This document shows, in pieces, positions 47,901 through 60,606 of a stretch of DNA of 64,000 nt; the stretch's first letter is position 1; each line of letters opens with the position of its first letter. The stretch lies in assembly GCA_002633005.1 (NCBI GenBank), contig NMRA01000255.1:317937-381936 (forward strand). The letters run 5' to 3'. The notes beneath the pieces are model-generated. The model worked only from the letters and a program-made list of their open reading frames with translations. It was not told where the DNA came from and did not search any database. Source of the stretch: Phoronis australis (lineage: Eukaryota; Phoronida; Phoronidae). A program made the position numbers and the translations under genes.

Positions 47901-50900
47901 TGAAGAGTACTTAATGCAGGCACAGTGGACTGTGTTGAAAACTCCAGAATGTTCTGATGCTATCAAGTCCAAGCTGTACCGAAATCTAGGTCTGTTATAT
48001 GCTGCCAAGGGAGAATATGATGACTCTCTGCGACAGTTGGCTGACGACGTATGTACCTGTCTCATTAAAAGTCACTTTAAACAGCTGTAAGCCAGCTGCA
48101 TTCCCATGTCCAAGAAGAGAACTTTTGATTAAGACCATTTACTGAATTGTAAAATTGTTTTCACATTGTTCCTTACCCAAATGAGGAGTGATTTGTGGGT
48201 TAATTTGCAAAGATCTGATGGTTCTTTATTCCTTAAATCAATGCTTGGTGCATAAAGTGACACAACATGACTAGCCAACGTGTGCAGCCTGGTCTCATGC
48301 AGTAACTATTTGTCAACCAGTTCCTTCAAAGCCCTGAATCTCAGTCTGACTTAGAAACAATTCAGACTAATTTCATAATGGTATGTGGTCTAAATCAAAC
48401 TATTTTTGTAATGGAAAGGTAGTTTACAGCTGTATTAATAAGCACAGTGCTTGTTTTCTTTGAAATGCCTGTTTTTTTAAAGAAATTAGTTCATGCTTAG
48501 TAATAGAGAAATGTAATTACTTTGTCAATAATTCGGGATATGCTTTCATAAGTTCACCTTTTTACATTAACAATTAGGAGTGTCAGGTTTTTTGGACAAT
48601 TTTCAGTGTACAAAGTTAAATGAAGGATTTTTGAATCATTAAAAAGACTATGTTATTGACCTGTTTGTTGAAATTTAAGTTAAAAGTTGAGTTATGAATT
48701 CCATAGGGCCTGTTACCCGAAAAAAACTAACTTAAACACTGTTTTTTCCTCATATTTCCACTATGTGTTACTACTGGTGCATTTCCCGCATCCCACATTC
48801 AACTCTTTTCTTAAATACATTGCCATGATTGACCTAGTTTTCGAAAGGTCAGGGCCATTGTCACATTTCTGAGCCAAGTCAGATAAGTGAACGATTTATT
48901 ACACCTCACTCGGGTTCTCAATAAGCCTTAAAATGACAAACGGTAAGCTAATCTCAATGCAGCTTAGAGTCTAGCATGGCAAAAGCGTACAACTTTTACA
49001 ATAAAATTGTTTTCATTTCAGATCTACCATGCTTCGGAAGAGTTTGGCACTGATGACATCAGAACTTCGGGGGGTTACTTCCACATGGCCAATGTGTTTT
49101 TCAGGCAGAACAGAATGGACATTTCCGATTCATTGTATGCAAGGGTAAGGCACTGGTTTCAAAAATTAAAAAAGTTATTTATCCACCAACCTTGTCAAAG
49201 TTGATGTAATTTTGATGTCAAGCTTTTTGTGTTGTTGCAGGTTTGGGGACAGAAACCTTTTTTCTGTCATGATACGGAAAGGATTGAGACATTTTGTATG
49301 GTTCTGCAATGGGTTCATAATAATTCATGTTTATGGTTGTGGAACTGGACCTTATTAACAAGTCTACGTATTTAACCATATAGCTACAAAACTATAGACA
49401 TTAACTCGGTAATAGTATACTATTAGATTTTCTTAAAGTGGAAAGCCTGCAAAATTTTTTGCCACTAACTGGGTCACATGACCATGTATGTCCATAGCAA
49501 AACAACAGTATCAAGAACAGGATTATATTTTATTTATAATGTTTAGGATGAGCTCTCAAAAATTTTACTACAGTTCTCTTAAATATCATTTCATTTTCAT
49601 TTGATGCAACTTTTTTTACAAGAAAATTGTAAAAGTTACAATTTTTGATATTCCACATGCAAAAGAAAACGACCCCAACCCTGTTCTCAAGAACAGTGCA
49701 TAAAGCATAGTATATGAAATTTTCATATGAATCCATTGTCATCTCTGAGATACGTTGTTCTGAATTTAACCAAAGTTGGACATTTTTCTTGGGTCCTACA
49801 TGAGCTTAAGATAGCAAGGTATGCTTGGTTTTTCACATCTTTGCCGTGAATTGTTTGTGATTGATGCTCAAGAACATGTCAACTGTGGAACGTTTTGTGA
49901 TTTTTTTATTCACGTTTGGTTGTACCACACTTATTCCATGCCCACTTTGTAATTTATTTTTTGGAGAGCACTTGCCGTGTTTCTTCCCTGAACAAAATCA
50001 AGTAAAGCCACGGTTCTATCTGCAGGTAACAAACATATGGTATGACCATTTAATGAAGATTGTCAAAATCCGCACCAAGACTCCTGCCATTGCCAAGGCT
50101 ATTGGTCCAGTGACTGTAGAGCGTTCTGATGAGGAGGAAGGACTAGGTGGGTGGAGATGTCAGGTTTCACACAGTTTCAGTCCTGTGGGGCGTAATACTT
50201 GACCGCATTATTGGATGGTTCTGCTCATGATTTGAAATGTCCATCTTAGCCTGGTTTCTTGTAGATGAAATTTTCAATCATCGTGTTAGAATTTTTATGG
50301 ATCTTTTGATACCGTACTTAGGTTTTTTCTTTTTTTTTTTGCTAAAGAGTTGATCTGGTTGGTGGCGCATTTCAAGTCGACCTCTGTTTTCCATAATGCT
50401 TTAAATTCTGTAGGAGTGAGTAATATTGCTAAAATATAGTGGTCATGTTTTATTATGATTTACAAAATAGAATGTCATTTAAAAATGTTGTAACGAATTA
50501 GTCAAGACGCTATCAATTAAGTAATCACAAGTCATAATATAAGTCTTTAGAGATCATTGTATGACAGAGAATGTCTTAAGATGTAAAGTATATTTTGAAC
50601 TCGGAATATTCAATCTAATGTGTTGATATAACATAAGTACACCATGAATTTTTGAGTTCTGAATTGTTACAAAGATCATAGATTTTGGTTACAATGTAAC
50701 CTCATTCATTTACTCATTCAGACGAAGCCCAAGAAGCTGAGGCCATTCAGGTGCTCAACGCTATCTTTGACATCAGAGATCAAGTGCAGGTGAAAAAGCC
50801 CGAGATATTGGCAAAGGTGTGTCATGCTCTCGCTATGCTCTACTATGTGTTACATCAAATGGACAAGGTAAGTTAAGAGATACAGTCTTGCGCTGGCTCT

Positions 50901-52559
50901 GTTAAGAAGTAACTATAGCTAGTATACCTCGGGTGAACAGCCATCATGTCATGAACTGCTGATTTGGATTTGCCTTGCCATTTTTGACATTATCAATTTA
51001 TTTTGCCATTTGAATGCATATGACTCCTCCTGTTCCATCTTTGCAGTTAAATCATCGAACGTGTGATCGGTCCACGTATTATTTATCTTGTGCAGCTGTC
51101 ACATAATCTTGTTTCAGACCAGAGTAACTCTGCAGTATTTCTGCTTTCTTAATGGCAAAAGTCAGAATAATGTGTGTGCTGCTCCGTTGCAATGAAGCCA
51201 ACCTGCAGGAAATTTAATTAGTAATACGTTGGCTTATCGTAGTCATCAAGATTTGCTATTTCATCAAGACAACCTAATTAAATCTTCTCTGTGAAAGTCC
51301 TAAGGCTTTTGGAATGTGTCTAATGTAGTCCTCATTCTCACGTCTCTGAAGTTGGTACAGATAAATTCGTTGTTATCGTCTTGGTCCCAAAATTGACAGA
51401 TTATCCGAGGTATACAGTATTCTGAGTGCCATTGCCTTAAATAACGATAGTATTACATTTTGTTCCATCTTATTCAATAATGTTCAATAAAGTGTGATAA
51501 ACCAAAACTTCCAGTGCTGGTTTAGCTGACAAGAATAACTAAAATTGAACTAGGTGTTTATAATATTTCTCCTTCTGATAGGGCTCTATTTCCATTACCA
51601 ACTCGAGTGCGCATATGCAGCATGTCAAATTCATAAATTTAAGTTTGGCCAACACTAATAAAATCTGAAACATTTTCTTGAGTTTGTGATGGTTTTGATG
51701 TTCTTGTTGGTGATGGAAATAGAGTTCTATTATGATAAGGAACATTATGACACCAATTTCATGAGAGTAAAAGGCCGATTTTTGTTTTTTTAGCCAGCTA
51801 AACATATTGAAATGCAGCTTTTGACCATTTTTCTTTGCAATTTCTAAAATTGTTTATCTTTTCAAACGCCCAATTTGGCTTTGGGTAGAATTTAGCTTTT
51901 TCAGTCTAATAGATTTTGTTGGTAGTTACTGTATGAGATAATTGTATGGACATGTATTGATGGGCGTGGTGTGCTGGAGAGAGTCAATGGCTGGATGCTG
52001 CAATGGTTGAATAGAACCTTTCCCCAGACAATACACTCTCAACTATATTTCGTACATAAACCAGACAGTCATAGTGGATTTTTAAAAGGTTTTAACTCCT
52101 GAATGTATACATGTCTAACTTGCTTTACATTCTCCATAAAGAGCTTTTAATGGCCACACGAACACTTTTAGCAGATTTGTGGTTCTGTCCAACCCATATG
52201 CCTGTGCTGAAGGTTGTTGTGAGCCATATAGCTTCACTGTCTTTATTATTGCTTAAGCAAAACCCTTCATATCAGTAACTTTCTTTAGGGTGCATAGAAC
52301 CTGGGACAGATAGAACCCTGCATATACAAATAACCGTTCAGGGATGCATAGTTACCGCAAAGGGCACGGGACACATAACTAAATATCTGAGACACATAGA
52401 GATGACCCCTGAACAACGGGTTACACAGTGTAGTTTACTGTTTATTTACAGGCCAAAGAGTATGGTCGTAAAGCAGTGGTGGAAAGTGAAGGGAATCCTG
52501 ATGAAGAGCTGTCAAGAAGCATTGTGGAATTCATGAAAATATGCGACAGAGTTGCCTGA
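44968..52559 (+). CDS. ZMYND12: Zinc finger MYND domain-containing protein 12, complete, eight exons
   Basis: Exons: 44968-45074, 46653-46794, 47216-47387, 47879-48048, 49022-49144, 50026-50146, 50722-50867 and 52452-52559; 1089 nt, 362 residues, close to the 365 of human. The N-terminal MYND zinc finger uses C16, C19, C27, C30, C36, H40, H49 and C53 (CELC..CTKC..YCGVEHQ..HEKIC); histidine in the sixth position is also found in the vertebrate protein. The rest is an alpha-helical TPR-like region: FEGKHEQAVPAAMQSLRF, GLGRLSQAEEYLMQAQWTV, FGTDDIRTSGGYFHMANV, LDEAQEAEAIQVLN, and AKEYGRKA near the end. Family members are linked to motile cilia and sperm flagella. The start is the first ATG after an acceptor and matches the family N-terminus (PLANPKG). 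Divergent from PPP1R7. Confidence 0.94.
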
Positions 52560-52826
52560 GAGTCCGACCTCTAGTGGCGGTAACTGACAATTGCCAACTA
52601 GTACTGTGTTGATAGGAAGCAGGTCAAGTCAACAGACCCGAAAAATGTGCAGCTTTGCCAAATGAAAAATGAACATGAGCATCTGAAAACATTGAACATT
52701 TAGTCAAATGAGTGACATGTTATTGAAATTGGTCACAGTGTATTTTGTGATTGCCACTCCAGCAGACTAACAAAATGCATTGTGTATTGTATGTAATGTA
52801 GATAATGTTCATTTTGTAAATATGTG

Positions 52827-52832
52827 AATAAA
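52827..52832 (+). terminator. AATAAA poly(A) signal of ZMYND12
   Basis: AATAAA lies 268 bp after the stop codon, followed by TATATTTTTTGTAAG, and is the first such signal downstream. The 3' UTR then ends about 100 bp before array B. Confidence 0.7.
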
Positions 52833-52942
52833 TATATTTTTTGTAAGATGATGAATTGATTTCCCAACCATGTAATGCTGAAGTATGAGTTGGGTACCTC
52901 TGTCTGACCTACATCTTGCAATAGTTGACAAAATTTTTATCA

Positions 52943-54430
52943 TTTTTATGCGCCCACATATTTATATGTGGACGCATTATGCCGTCATCTCTGTCCGTCC
53001 GTCCGTCCGTCCGGGCGGCGTCCGGCGTCCGCCGCTCTATCTCCAAAACTCTTTGACATACGTTCATGAAATTTGGCACATATGTTCCATTCATGAATGG
53101 GACGGCATGTGCGAACTTTCGGACGGATCCGACTACCGGTGTGCCCCCTAGTGGCAATTTTAGTTTTTTACGCTTACCTTTGTATCTTCAAAAGTCCTTA
53201 ACGGATTTTCATGAAATTTGGTATGTAGGCACCTATTAGTGATATGACACTATCCTGCCGTTTTCAGATGGATTCGACATAGTTTGCGTCACCTAGTGGC
53301 CATTTTTAGTGTTTTCGAGTATGTTTTTGTGCGTCCACCCCTTTATCAACCAAACCGCTCAAAGGATGATTGTGAAAATTGGCATGTATATGCTTACTAT
53401 GTAGAGGACGGTTGACGATGATTTTCCGACGATTTCGACTACTGTGGCGCCTCCTAGTGGCAGTTTTATTTTTTTGCGCCTATGGCTGTATCTCCTAAAC
53501 CGTTCGCAGGATCTTTACGAAATTGTGTAAGTATATTTATATGATGTTAACAACGAAACAACGAAAGATGACAACTTTTGGACGGATCCGATTACCGTTG
53601 TGCCCCCTAGTGGCAATTTTAATTTTTTTACGCTTACCTTTGTATCTTCACAAGTCCTTAACGGATTTTCATGAAATTTGGTATGTAGGCACCTATTAGT
53701 GAGATGACGCTATCCTCCCATTTTCAGATGGATTCGACATAGTTTGCGCCACTTAGTGGCAATTTTTACTGTTTTCGAGTCTGTATTTTTGCGTCCACCA
53801 ATCTGTCAACCAAACCACTCAAAGGATGATTGTGAAAATTGCCGTGTATGTGCTTACTATAAGGAAGACAGCTGACAATGATTTTCAGACGATTTTAACT
53901 ACTGTGGCGCCTCCTAGTGGCAGTTTTTTTTTTTTTTGCCCCCATGGCTGTATCTCCCAAACCGTTTGCAGGATCTTTACTAAATTTAGCAAGTGTATTT
54001 ATGTGATGTTGACAACGGACGATGACGACTTTAGGATGATTCTGACTGGCTACCGGTAGCCTATGCCTCTAGTACCAATTTTAGTATTTGCCTCTAGTGG
54101 CAATTTTAGTATTTTACATTGACCTCTGTATTTTCATAGGTCTTCAGGTGTATACTTTGTGTTACTTCGTGACTATGAAGCATGAAGGAAAAGTTCCAAG
54201 TTGAAATTTGTTTCTGGCATTCTAATGCTGTGCTAATCTCGTATGTTGGTAAATTTGTTTTTAATTCTATGTTTCTGTGGTGCTTTAAGCAACTGGTGTA
54301 TAGGATGTGCTTGTATTATGAAGATTACTCACATTTTGCCCCTAGCCTATTGAGGAGACAATGTTCACGCCTTTCCATTTTGCTAAGTACAACATACATA
54401 TATGCCCTCTACTGGCCACTTTATGGTACC
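52943..54430 (+). repeat. Satellite-like array B of ~145-bp monomers
   Basis: Shares its opening (TTTTTATGCGCCCACATATT..), the CCGTC run and monomer order with array A, often at high identity. Cores CTAGTGGC..TTTT appear at about 53147, 53294, 53453, 53607, 53755, 53912 and 54097, and a last decayed one at about 54408. The threefold higher-order period (about 450 bp) is clearer here: units starting at about 53145 and 53605 are nearly alike. It lies just beyond the ZMYND12 poly(A) signal. Confidence 0.87.
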
Positions 54431-55136
54431 AATAAACAACCCTAGAAGGATACCGTTTGCGGTGCAATTGTGGGCGCATTTTAACGCTCAGCGTTGCTCT
54501 TGTTGTCTATTTTTGGGATTTTGCCTCCTCAGTGAACCACACCACTTTCTATTCACAGTCTATAGCCACATTGACTAATTTACGTGACAGTTCGGTACCT
54601 ATGCTACAATTATATACATTTTTTCTAAAATTAATTTACTACCAGTCGGGGACCTAAATGCGTGACACAGTCGCTTTTTATTGTCGTTCGGCTTGACATT
54701 TCATATCACAGTTGTTGCAATTGGTAGAGGTCGTTACCCTAACCAGTGGAAGATTTTACTCCACTCATTATTAAATATCATTATTTAGTCTTAGGTGTAA
54801 GAATTCAGTTTCGTTGATTGTCATGATGACATAAAAGTTGTGTGACGGTTTTGTGGTAGTAGCCCAGCACTACAGAAACGGGCGGGGGAAAAGCGTCGAC
54901 TTGAACCGCGACTGACAAATTGACACCCTCAACTATGACTTATTGATTGCAAAATTACAGGACTATTTAACAAAAAATGCACTGCTCGTCATTTTCTGAC
55001 CTCAGAAAGGTAAACGTATGACGGCAGAATATGTTCGTGGCCATTAAATCTCAAATAGACTTCGCAAAGCGTTTTCTGCTAGAATGCTGGCTCGATTACC
55101 TGATACCAGCTGGAATTGAGCAGTCTTCAAAACTGT
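54431..55136. other. Intergenic, nothing recognised
   Basis: Between array B and the 3' tail of the LINE. No exon, RNA or repeat is supported. Confidence 0.5.
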
Positions 55137-57090
55137 ACACCATATATTGTATTGTATTTATTTATTGTAGTGACAAGTACAATTAATTCAAACAGTTATA
55201 AGTATAACAGTCGTAAGAAAAATAAGAACCCAGCCCAGTTGGGCTTATTAGTCACTTTAGCCACACAACTCAGATGTACCATAAATGCGCTGGTTTCTAA
55301 GTTCAAAAGCAGACTTGCTATATTTGGCAAATTGCCTGCGGGAAATACTGAAACAGCAGTTTTAACGTATCTAACCTTCTGAAATCTGCAAGGTTCGGGA
55401 CTTGAAGAGAAACACTATTAAATAGAATAGACCTCCGTGAGTTATAAAGAGAACAATCAAGCACAAAATGTAACTTATCCTCCTCAGAATCAGAATCACA
55501 ACACAAGCGAAGTCTTTCACTTACAGGAGTGTTTACTTAACAACCAGTTTTCAAGTGTAATGGAATTTCTGCTCTAAACTGAGCCAAAACAGATCTCTCG
55601 GAACGAGATAAATTAAGTTTCACATACGGTTCAATTAAAATCTCGTACTTAAATAAAATGCAACGGTAGCCTGGGTTCTTTACTTGGCTTTTGATACAAC
55701 AGACTCAGCCCAAACATGTTTCGAGTATTCAAATAGTTTGTTTCTAGCATCTACTATGTTACAAGTAGTCAAATTTTGAAAATAGGATTGCATGCTAGTT
55801 ATATTAAACAAATTTTTAAAACCGTCTATCCAACCATTTCTACTAACAGATTACACCCATAGAAAAACCTTTTTCAGTAACCTATCACCACCTGTGTTCA
55901 CTAATTTATTACAAATTAAGACGCAACATATCTGTTTCCGGTCGAGTCCCACTGACAGCATGAGTGGCTGTAAATCGGTTGACCCCTAGATAAAAACGCA
56001 TAGCTCTGAAAGTTTGAACATTTTCATTATTACCCATGTAACCCAAACAGATGATCCGCAATCCCAAATTTCTGCCACACACGGATTAAATAATGTTTTG
56101 AATGTTTCGATTCCTAGATTCTTGTTAACACGGAATGTTGAGCATGTCTTCCCTAACGGTCTACTAGAAACTTTAGATTCAATTTTTTAAGTCAAGGTGT
56201 TGATCCAGAATACAGCCTAAATATTTATATGAGGATTTGTAACTAATGACCCTGTTTAAAATAAATTCAAAAATTGCTTCTAGGCATGGGCTTAGCTCGA
56301 AAATGGACAACGTTAGTTTTTGCCATGTTTACAACCATTCTCCACATACCCTGCCGTCATTTTCCTTTTCAGACAAAAGTGCAGTAGGCCTATCGTCGGC
56401 ATAAAGAAGCATTGAAATATTGTTCGGGTCACATTTGACATATTTACCTAACGTCATTTATATACAAAGCGGAGTGTAGGTGACGGACACGATTTTCAGG
56501 AGTGAGCCAACCACTGTACAGAGTGCCATTTAATGATCGTATACAGTTCAACGGACTTCTGCAAACCATACGAATTGCATCACACATTCTACCATTAATA
56601 TTATTTTGCAGGAGTTCTTCATGTCCACAAGTCAGTAGAAAGGTTAGACGACTTTCTTGTTTGAATTATTGATGACAGGACATATAAGTGATCAATACAG
56701 GACAATTGGCTTCGAAAACCATTTTGCTCGTCAACTAAGGTATTGTTCTGTTCACAGAATCCACAATCCTATTATTCAACACAGTACTGAAGAGTTTATA
56801 AATATTTGAAAGAAGACTAATTCCACGGTAATTCAATGGTATTCTAGGGTCATCTGTAGAATTCTTAGGTATCGGGATATAATTGCCATATACCAATCAG
56901 AAGGCATAAGTCCACGTTTAAAAGATTCCCTAAAGAACTGGGTTAGAAAAACAACAATAGTTTCGAATCTTAACACCTCATAAGGTTTACAGTCATAGCC
57001 AACGGCATTATTCTTTGTTTTCATAAAAACATTTCTAACCTCATCATTAGAGATTTCACAATTAGCATGATCAATCGCATTATCTTATAA
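55137..57090 (-). mobile_element. 5'-truncated, decayed LINE (non-LTR retrotransposon)
   Basis: In minus-strand order: KNNAVGYDCKPYEVL (about 57010), IPIPKNSTDDPR and NYRGISLLSNIYKLFS (about 56820-56880), DEQNGFRSQLSCIDH (about 56725), the reverse transcriptase active site LLYADD with YADD at 56403-56392, KTNVVHF (about 56310), RSERSVLAQFR (about 55600), and the zinc-knuckle-like C-terminus CCDSDSEEDKLHFVLDC (about 55490) up to ELRNQRIYGTSELCG and a stop. The 3' end is an AATAAATAAATACAATACAA tail near 55140. Stops and frameshifts separate the blocks, and the endonuclease end is missing. The clade (Jockey/CR1-like) is uncertain. Confidence 0.85.
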
Positions 57091-58550
57091 TTATGTGGCA
57101 TTCAACTATAACTTTCAGATTAGTTTTACAACCTTTTGGTGATCGATGCATATGGTCATGGAGGGACTCAGACCCCAGGGCACCGAACCCTGGGTAGTCT
57201 AACTTATACAACCGACTTACTAAACACGCGCTTATACAGTATTGGATAAGTTCCCAGTCACTGAATTTTATAAAAAAGTAGTCTTAAGTTCACAATGATG
57301 CAAAAACAACTAAACTGAACTAAAGCGTTACCTAAAAATCAATTCTTAGACAACACAAACGCGACATTTTTAAATCAAAGACCAATACGTAAAGGCCGCC
57401 AGCGTCAACGCCTGACCTGAAAACTATGGATAGCAATCTCATGCAGTGATCAATAGATCCCGGAACGGGACAGCCAGGTAAAATCGTCCTTCTGTTTATC
57501 TCCGGCTAGTTCTTTTACATGTTATTGTGGCATCGTGTGCTTTTCGATTGTGTGGTTGATTAGAAACTGAAAGTTGAGCGTTAGTCTCTGAGACGGTCTC
57601 AGAGACTGCCCTTCGTTTACAAAATGGGAGACCCGCTGACTTCAAAACATCACGTATATTGTCAACTCAGCTTTTTGGTTTTATATTGGTTAGCTTTTGG
57701 AAATGCCATAGGAAAACATTAGCCTTCGCGTGAGCAGGCGCAAAAGTTAGTGAGGGCCATTCGTGAGTTTTGAAAATCATCAGTCCAGCCTTTTCACATC
57801 GCCATAAACTCTTATCTACGTTCTCAAATTATTGTTTCCTCACCGACCTCGGTTATTTTCTACTTACAAATAGTTTCCAGGTTGAAGATGGGGTTTGGCT
57901 AGTCAGGCTGACACAAGTTTTCCAGTGGTATAGAGAGCCTGATGCCCCTAGAGAAGATTCCGACCAACATAGCCTCCTCTCTATAGCCAACTTTAGAAGG
58001 TCTCATGAGTTACGTAACATTCAGGGTAGTATTTTACACGAGGCACAATAATTGGTCGCTTTTCAGTTTGGCTGACTTTAGGGTCCCGGGCCCAAATTAA
58101 CTTTTTCGTTGTTGGTAGTTGCATGTTGACTGAACACGTAATTAAACAGGGCCCATAAAAAGAAGCGTCACGATGGCGGGGACCGGGGACGCGAGCGACC
58201 CCAGGCAGCTCAGGGAGTTGCTAATATGATTTGAGGACTGTGTGTGAATTAAATTGGTGAGCGATAGAGCCAAATGAGCGATCGCGGCTTGAGGGAGGGT
58301 AAGTGATAAACGCATAGGGGTTCTCCCACAATAGAAAACGGATATACCGGACGTTCCACTGCGAGGTGGCTTTTTCATCCGTCGGAAAGAGTGTCTTCAT
58401 TCTGCGAACAAATTAAATTCCTTATGAACAAGAGCCCTTCCTGTCACTCACCCACTGCGAAATGCAAAAGGTACCTTAATTCTCTCGATGTAAGTCCGCA
58501 CCAGGCGTAATCAATTCATGCCTGAGAAGCCGCGAAACAACTGAGGTTTC
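57091..58550. other. Intergenic with one orphan exon-like frame
   Basis: Contains the perfect palindrome at 57583-57607 and an open stretch after an acceptor at 57888-58051 (described in the findings). Otherwise nothing is recognised, including the GC-richer part at 58140-58380. Confidence 0.45.
57583..57607. repeat. Perfect 25-bp palindrome
   Basis: AGTCTCTGAGAC, one central G, then the exact reverse complement GTCTCAGAGACT. The two 12-bp arms have no mismatch. Confidence 0.9.
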
Positions 58551-58610
58551 AAGGTTGTTATCACCGCACTACACAATCAAAATTTGATTGTGTAGTGCAG
58601 TGAAAACCTT
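58551..58610. repeat. 60-bp inverted repeat (short foldback)
   Basis: Inner arms GCACTACACAATCAAA and its reverse complement are perfect around a one-base centre; outer arms AAGGTTGTTATCAC and GTGAAAACCTT pair with a few mismatches. It could be a very short MITE or a structured transcript segment. Nothing else is seen up to 59239. Confidence 0.85.
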
Positions 58611-59239
58611 CAAAATTAGATTTTTTTTTATGATTCCACCCATCAAGACTGAACTGGTTATAAAAAGTATGTGCTAAGTTTTGACAATGTTACGTCTCTT
58701 TTTCATCTGCCGGGTTTAATGGGTTAAATTCAGGTGTACAATAAAATTAAAGAGGTCGCACGGAACGCGAAAACTCCGGCGTAAGAAATACCGAAAACAG
58801 ATTCTGGCTAATCTATCCCCCAAATGCGCGTATGCGCTCTAAGGTAACCTTTTTCCATATAAGGGAAGTGTGCGTCGTTAGTTTGTCTTGCGTCAAATAA
58901 TTACGAGACATGTTTTGCCTAGCAGGAGAAAAATCGTAGAATCGACAAGTAGTTGACATATCATTTTTCTGAAATTTGAAACACTCGAATCCGTTTACGA
59001 ACTAACCTCAAAATAGGTGAACAGTCTGACTTCTGCTTCCGTAGCAGAACTACTTGGAGTGAAGCAATAGTCTGTTTTCACGTTCTATGCCTCTTTTAAG
59101 TTACGAAGGTGGAGTCAAACCAGTGATGCTGTTAGTCTGAAGTGCAAAACTCAACGAATTAGGAGACATGGCGCATGGGGCTGAGCTCTCTTTTTGAGCC
59201 GTCTTTTAGTCCGGATCCACCTGACTGGAAAATCTATAT

Positions 59240-59393
59240 CAGTGGCGGATTTAGAGGGGGCCAAGGGGGCCATAATCCTCCTAAAATTCTCCCAGATTAA
59301 ATTTGGTAATTCGGGGTGTAAGTGTCTGACCGGCAAATTCCTGGCCAATACTCTGCCCAGCCCCCCCAACTCAAAATCCTGGACCCGGCCCTG
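59240..59393. mobile_element. hAT-like MITE fragment
   Basis: The left end CAGTGGCGGATTTAGAGGGG and the right end, read inward as CAGGGCCGGGTCCAGGATTT, are the imperfect inverted CAG(T/G)G-CGG(A/G)T termini common in hAT-derived MITEs of many animals. No 8-bp duplication is visible, so one end may be eroded. The following 59394-60167 shows nothing recognisable. Confidence 0.7.
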
Positions 59394-60167
59394 GTCAAGG
59401 TTTTGCAGCACTAGCTGGAGCATAGAACAGACATTACGTAGTACGTTTTGTTTGAGTAGACTTGAGGCACGTGCGGCCGAAGTTAATAAAGTGATGAACT
59501 CGAACCAGTCTTCAGTCTATCGTCGTACCGAAAGCTACTAAACACCGGTCAGCGATAACCTGTGTCCGCCCATCCACGGAGTAAACTGCGTGTTCATTAT
59601 AAAATTTGCAAACAGATGCGTGCCGACTAAGTTCGTTTTATGAATAAAACGCATAAAAAGACTAATATAGATGACACACCCATATTAAAACCACAATTTC
59701 TTGTTTTCTCTTTTCATTATTTTATTCTTATCATGACTACAGTGCAATGAACGTTAGTTTTTCATAAGCTCATTCAATCACACATTCCGATGAGAAAACC
59801 AACCTGTTTCCCATCTTAAGAGTGCAGTGCACTTCAGACCAGACAAAAAGCCATAAATGGGTGATACACCTTATGTCACGGATTAGGATCGTACTATGCG
59901 TTGTAGTTTACTTGCTTATGTTAGATTACTAAAATGTAGTTTAAACAATTCTAACTCTAATAAATAGTTTAAAAGTCGGGCACATCAGTTTTCGCTCAAA
60001 ATCAATTTGTGGTATTGTAAAGGTTATAGAAGCTGCTGGAAAGTGAAATAGTTTGTGTCATGGATTAACTCATCCATGGTCTCAGTAATAATAATAAATA
60101 GAAATTAGAAATATTGTCTGAAATTTCTGAGGATAACGGGGCCAAAGAATCAAAAACACAGAAAACT

Positions 60168-60606
60168 GATAACTATTCTTTACCCAGCATTGTGAACAAC
60201 AATTTCTGGGAATAGCATTTCAAGCATTTTTTCATGATGATCCTTGGAAAGAACGCAAACTGAAACGCGACTACTGTAATGTCAGTTGAATTGAATGAAG
60301 TCAACCTTGTGTAGCACAAGAGAACGTCTGTGTACATATGTATTTAACGGATAACGATTCTTTACCCTGCATTGAGAACAACAATTCCGAGGCACAGTTT
60401 TCAAGCATTTTTTCATGAAAATTCTTGGAAAGAGTGTAATCTGAAACGCGGCTGTTGTAATGTCGGTTGAATTAAATATAACCAACCTTGCGTGTATTTA
60501 TCTGATAACGATTCTTTACTCTGCATTGAGAACAACAATGTTGAGGCATAGTTTTCCATGCACTTTTTCATGACGATTCCTGGAAAGAACGCAAATTGAT
60601 ACGCTT
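60168..60606. repeat. Threefold 150-180-bp tandem repeat
   Basis: Units start GATAAC.ATTCTTTAC at 60168, 60350 and 60504. Each goes on with GCATTG.GAACAACAAT, a TTTTCATG block, CTTGGAAAGA and GTAATGTC.GTTGAATT. The first unit carries about 28 bp extra (AGCACAAGAGAACGTCTG region), and the third is partial. Confidence 0.85.

Noticed and set aside
49861-50202. 113-codon open frame starting before ZMYND12 exon 6
   Set aside because: Only 50026-50146 is exon, defined by the TATCTGCAG acceptor and GTGGGT donor; the upstream part is intron that happens to be open.
58142-58378. 78-codon minus-strand frame in a GC-richer patch, possibly a small RNA or promoter
   Set aside because: No splice context, no recognised domain and no match to the spliceosomal RNAs I compared by eye.
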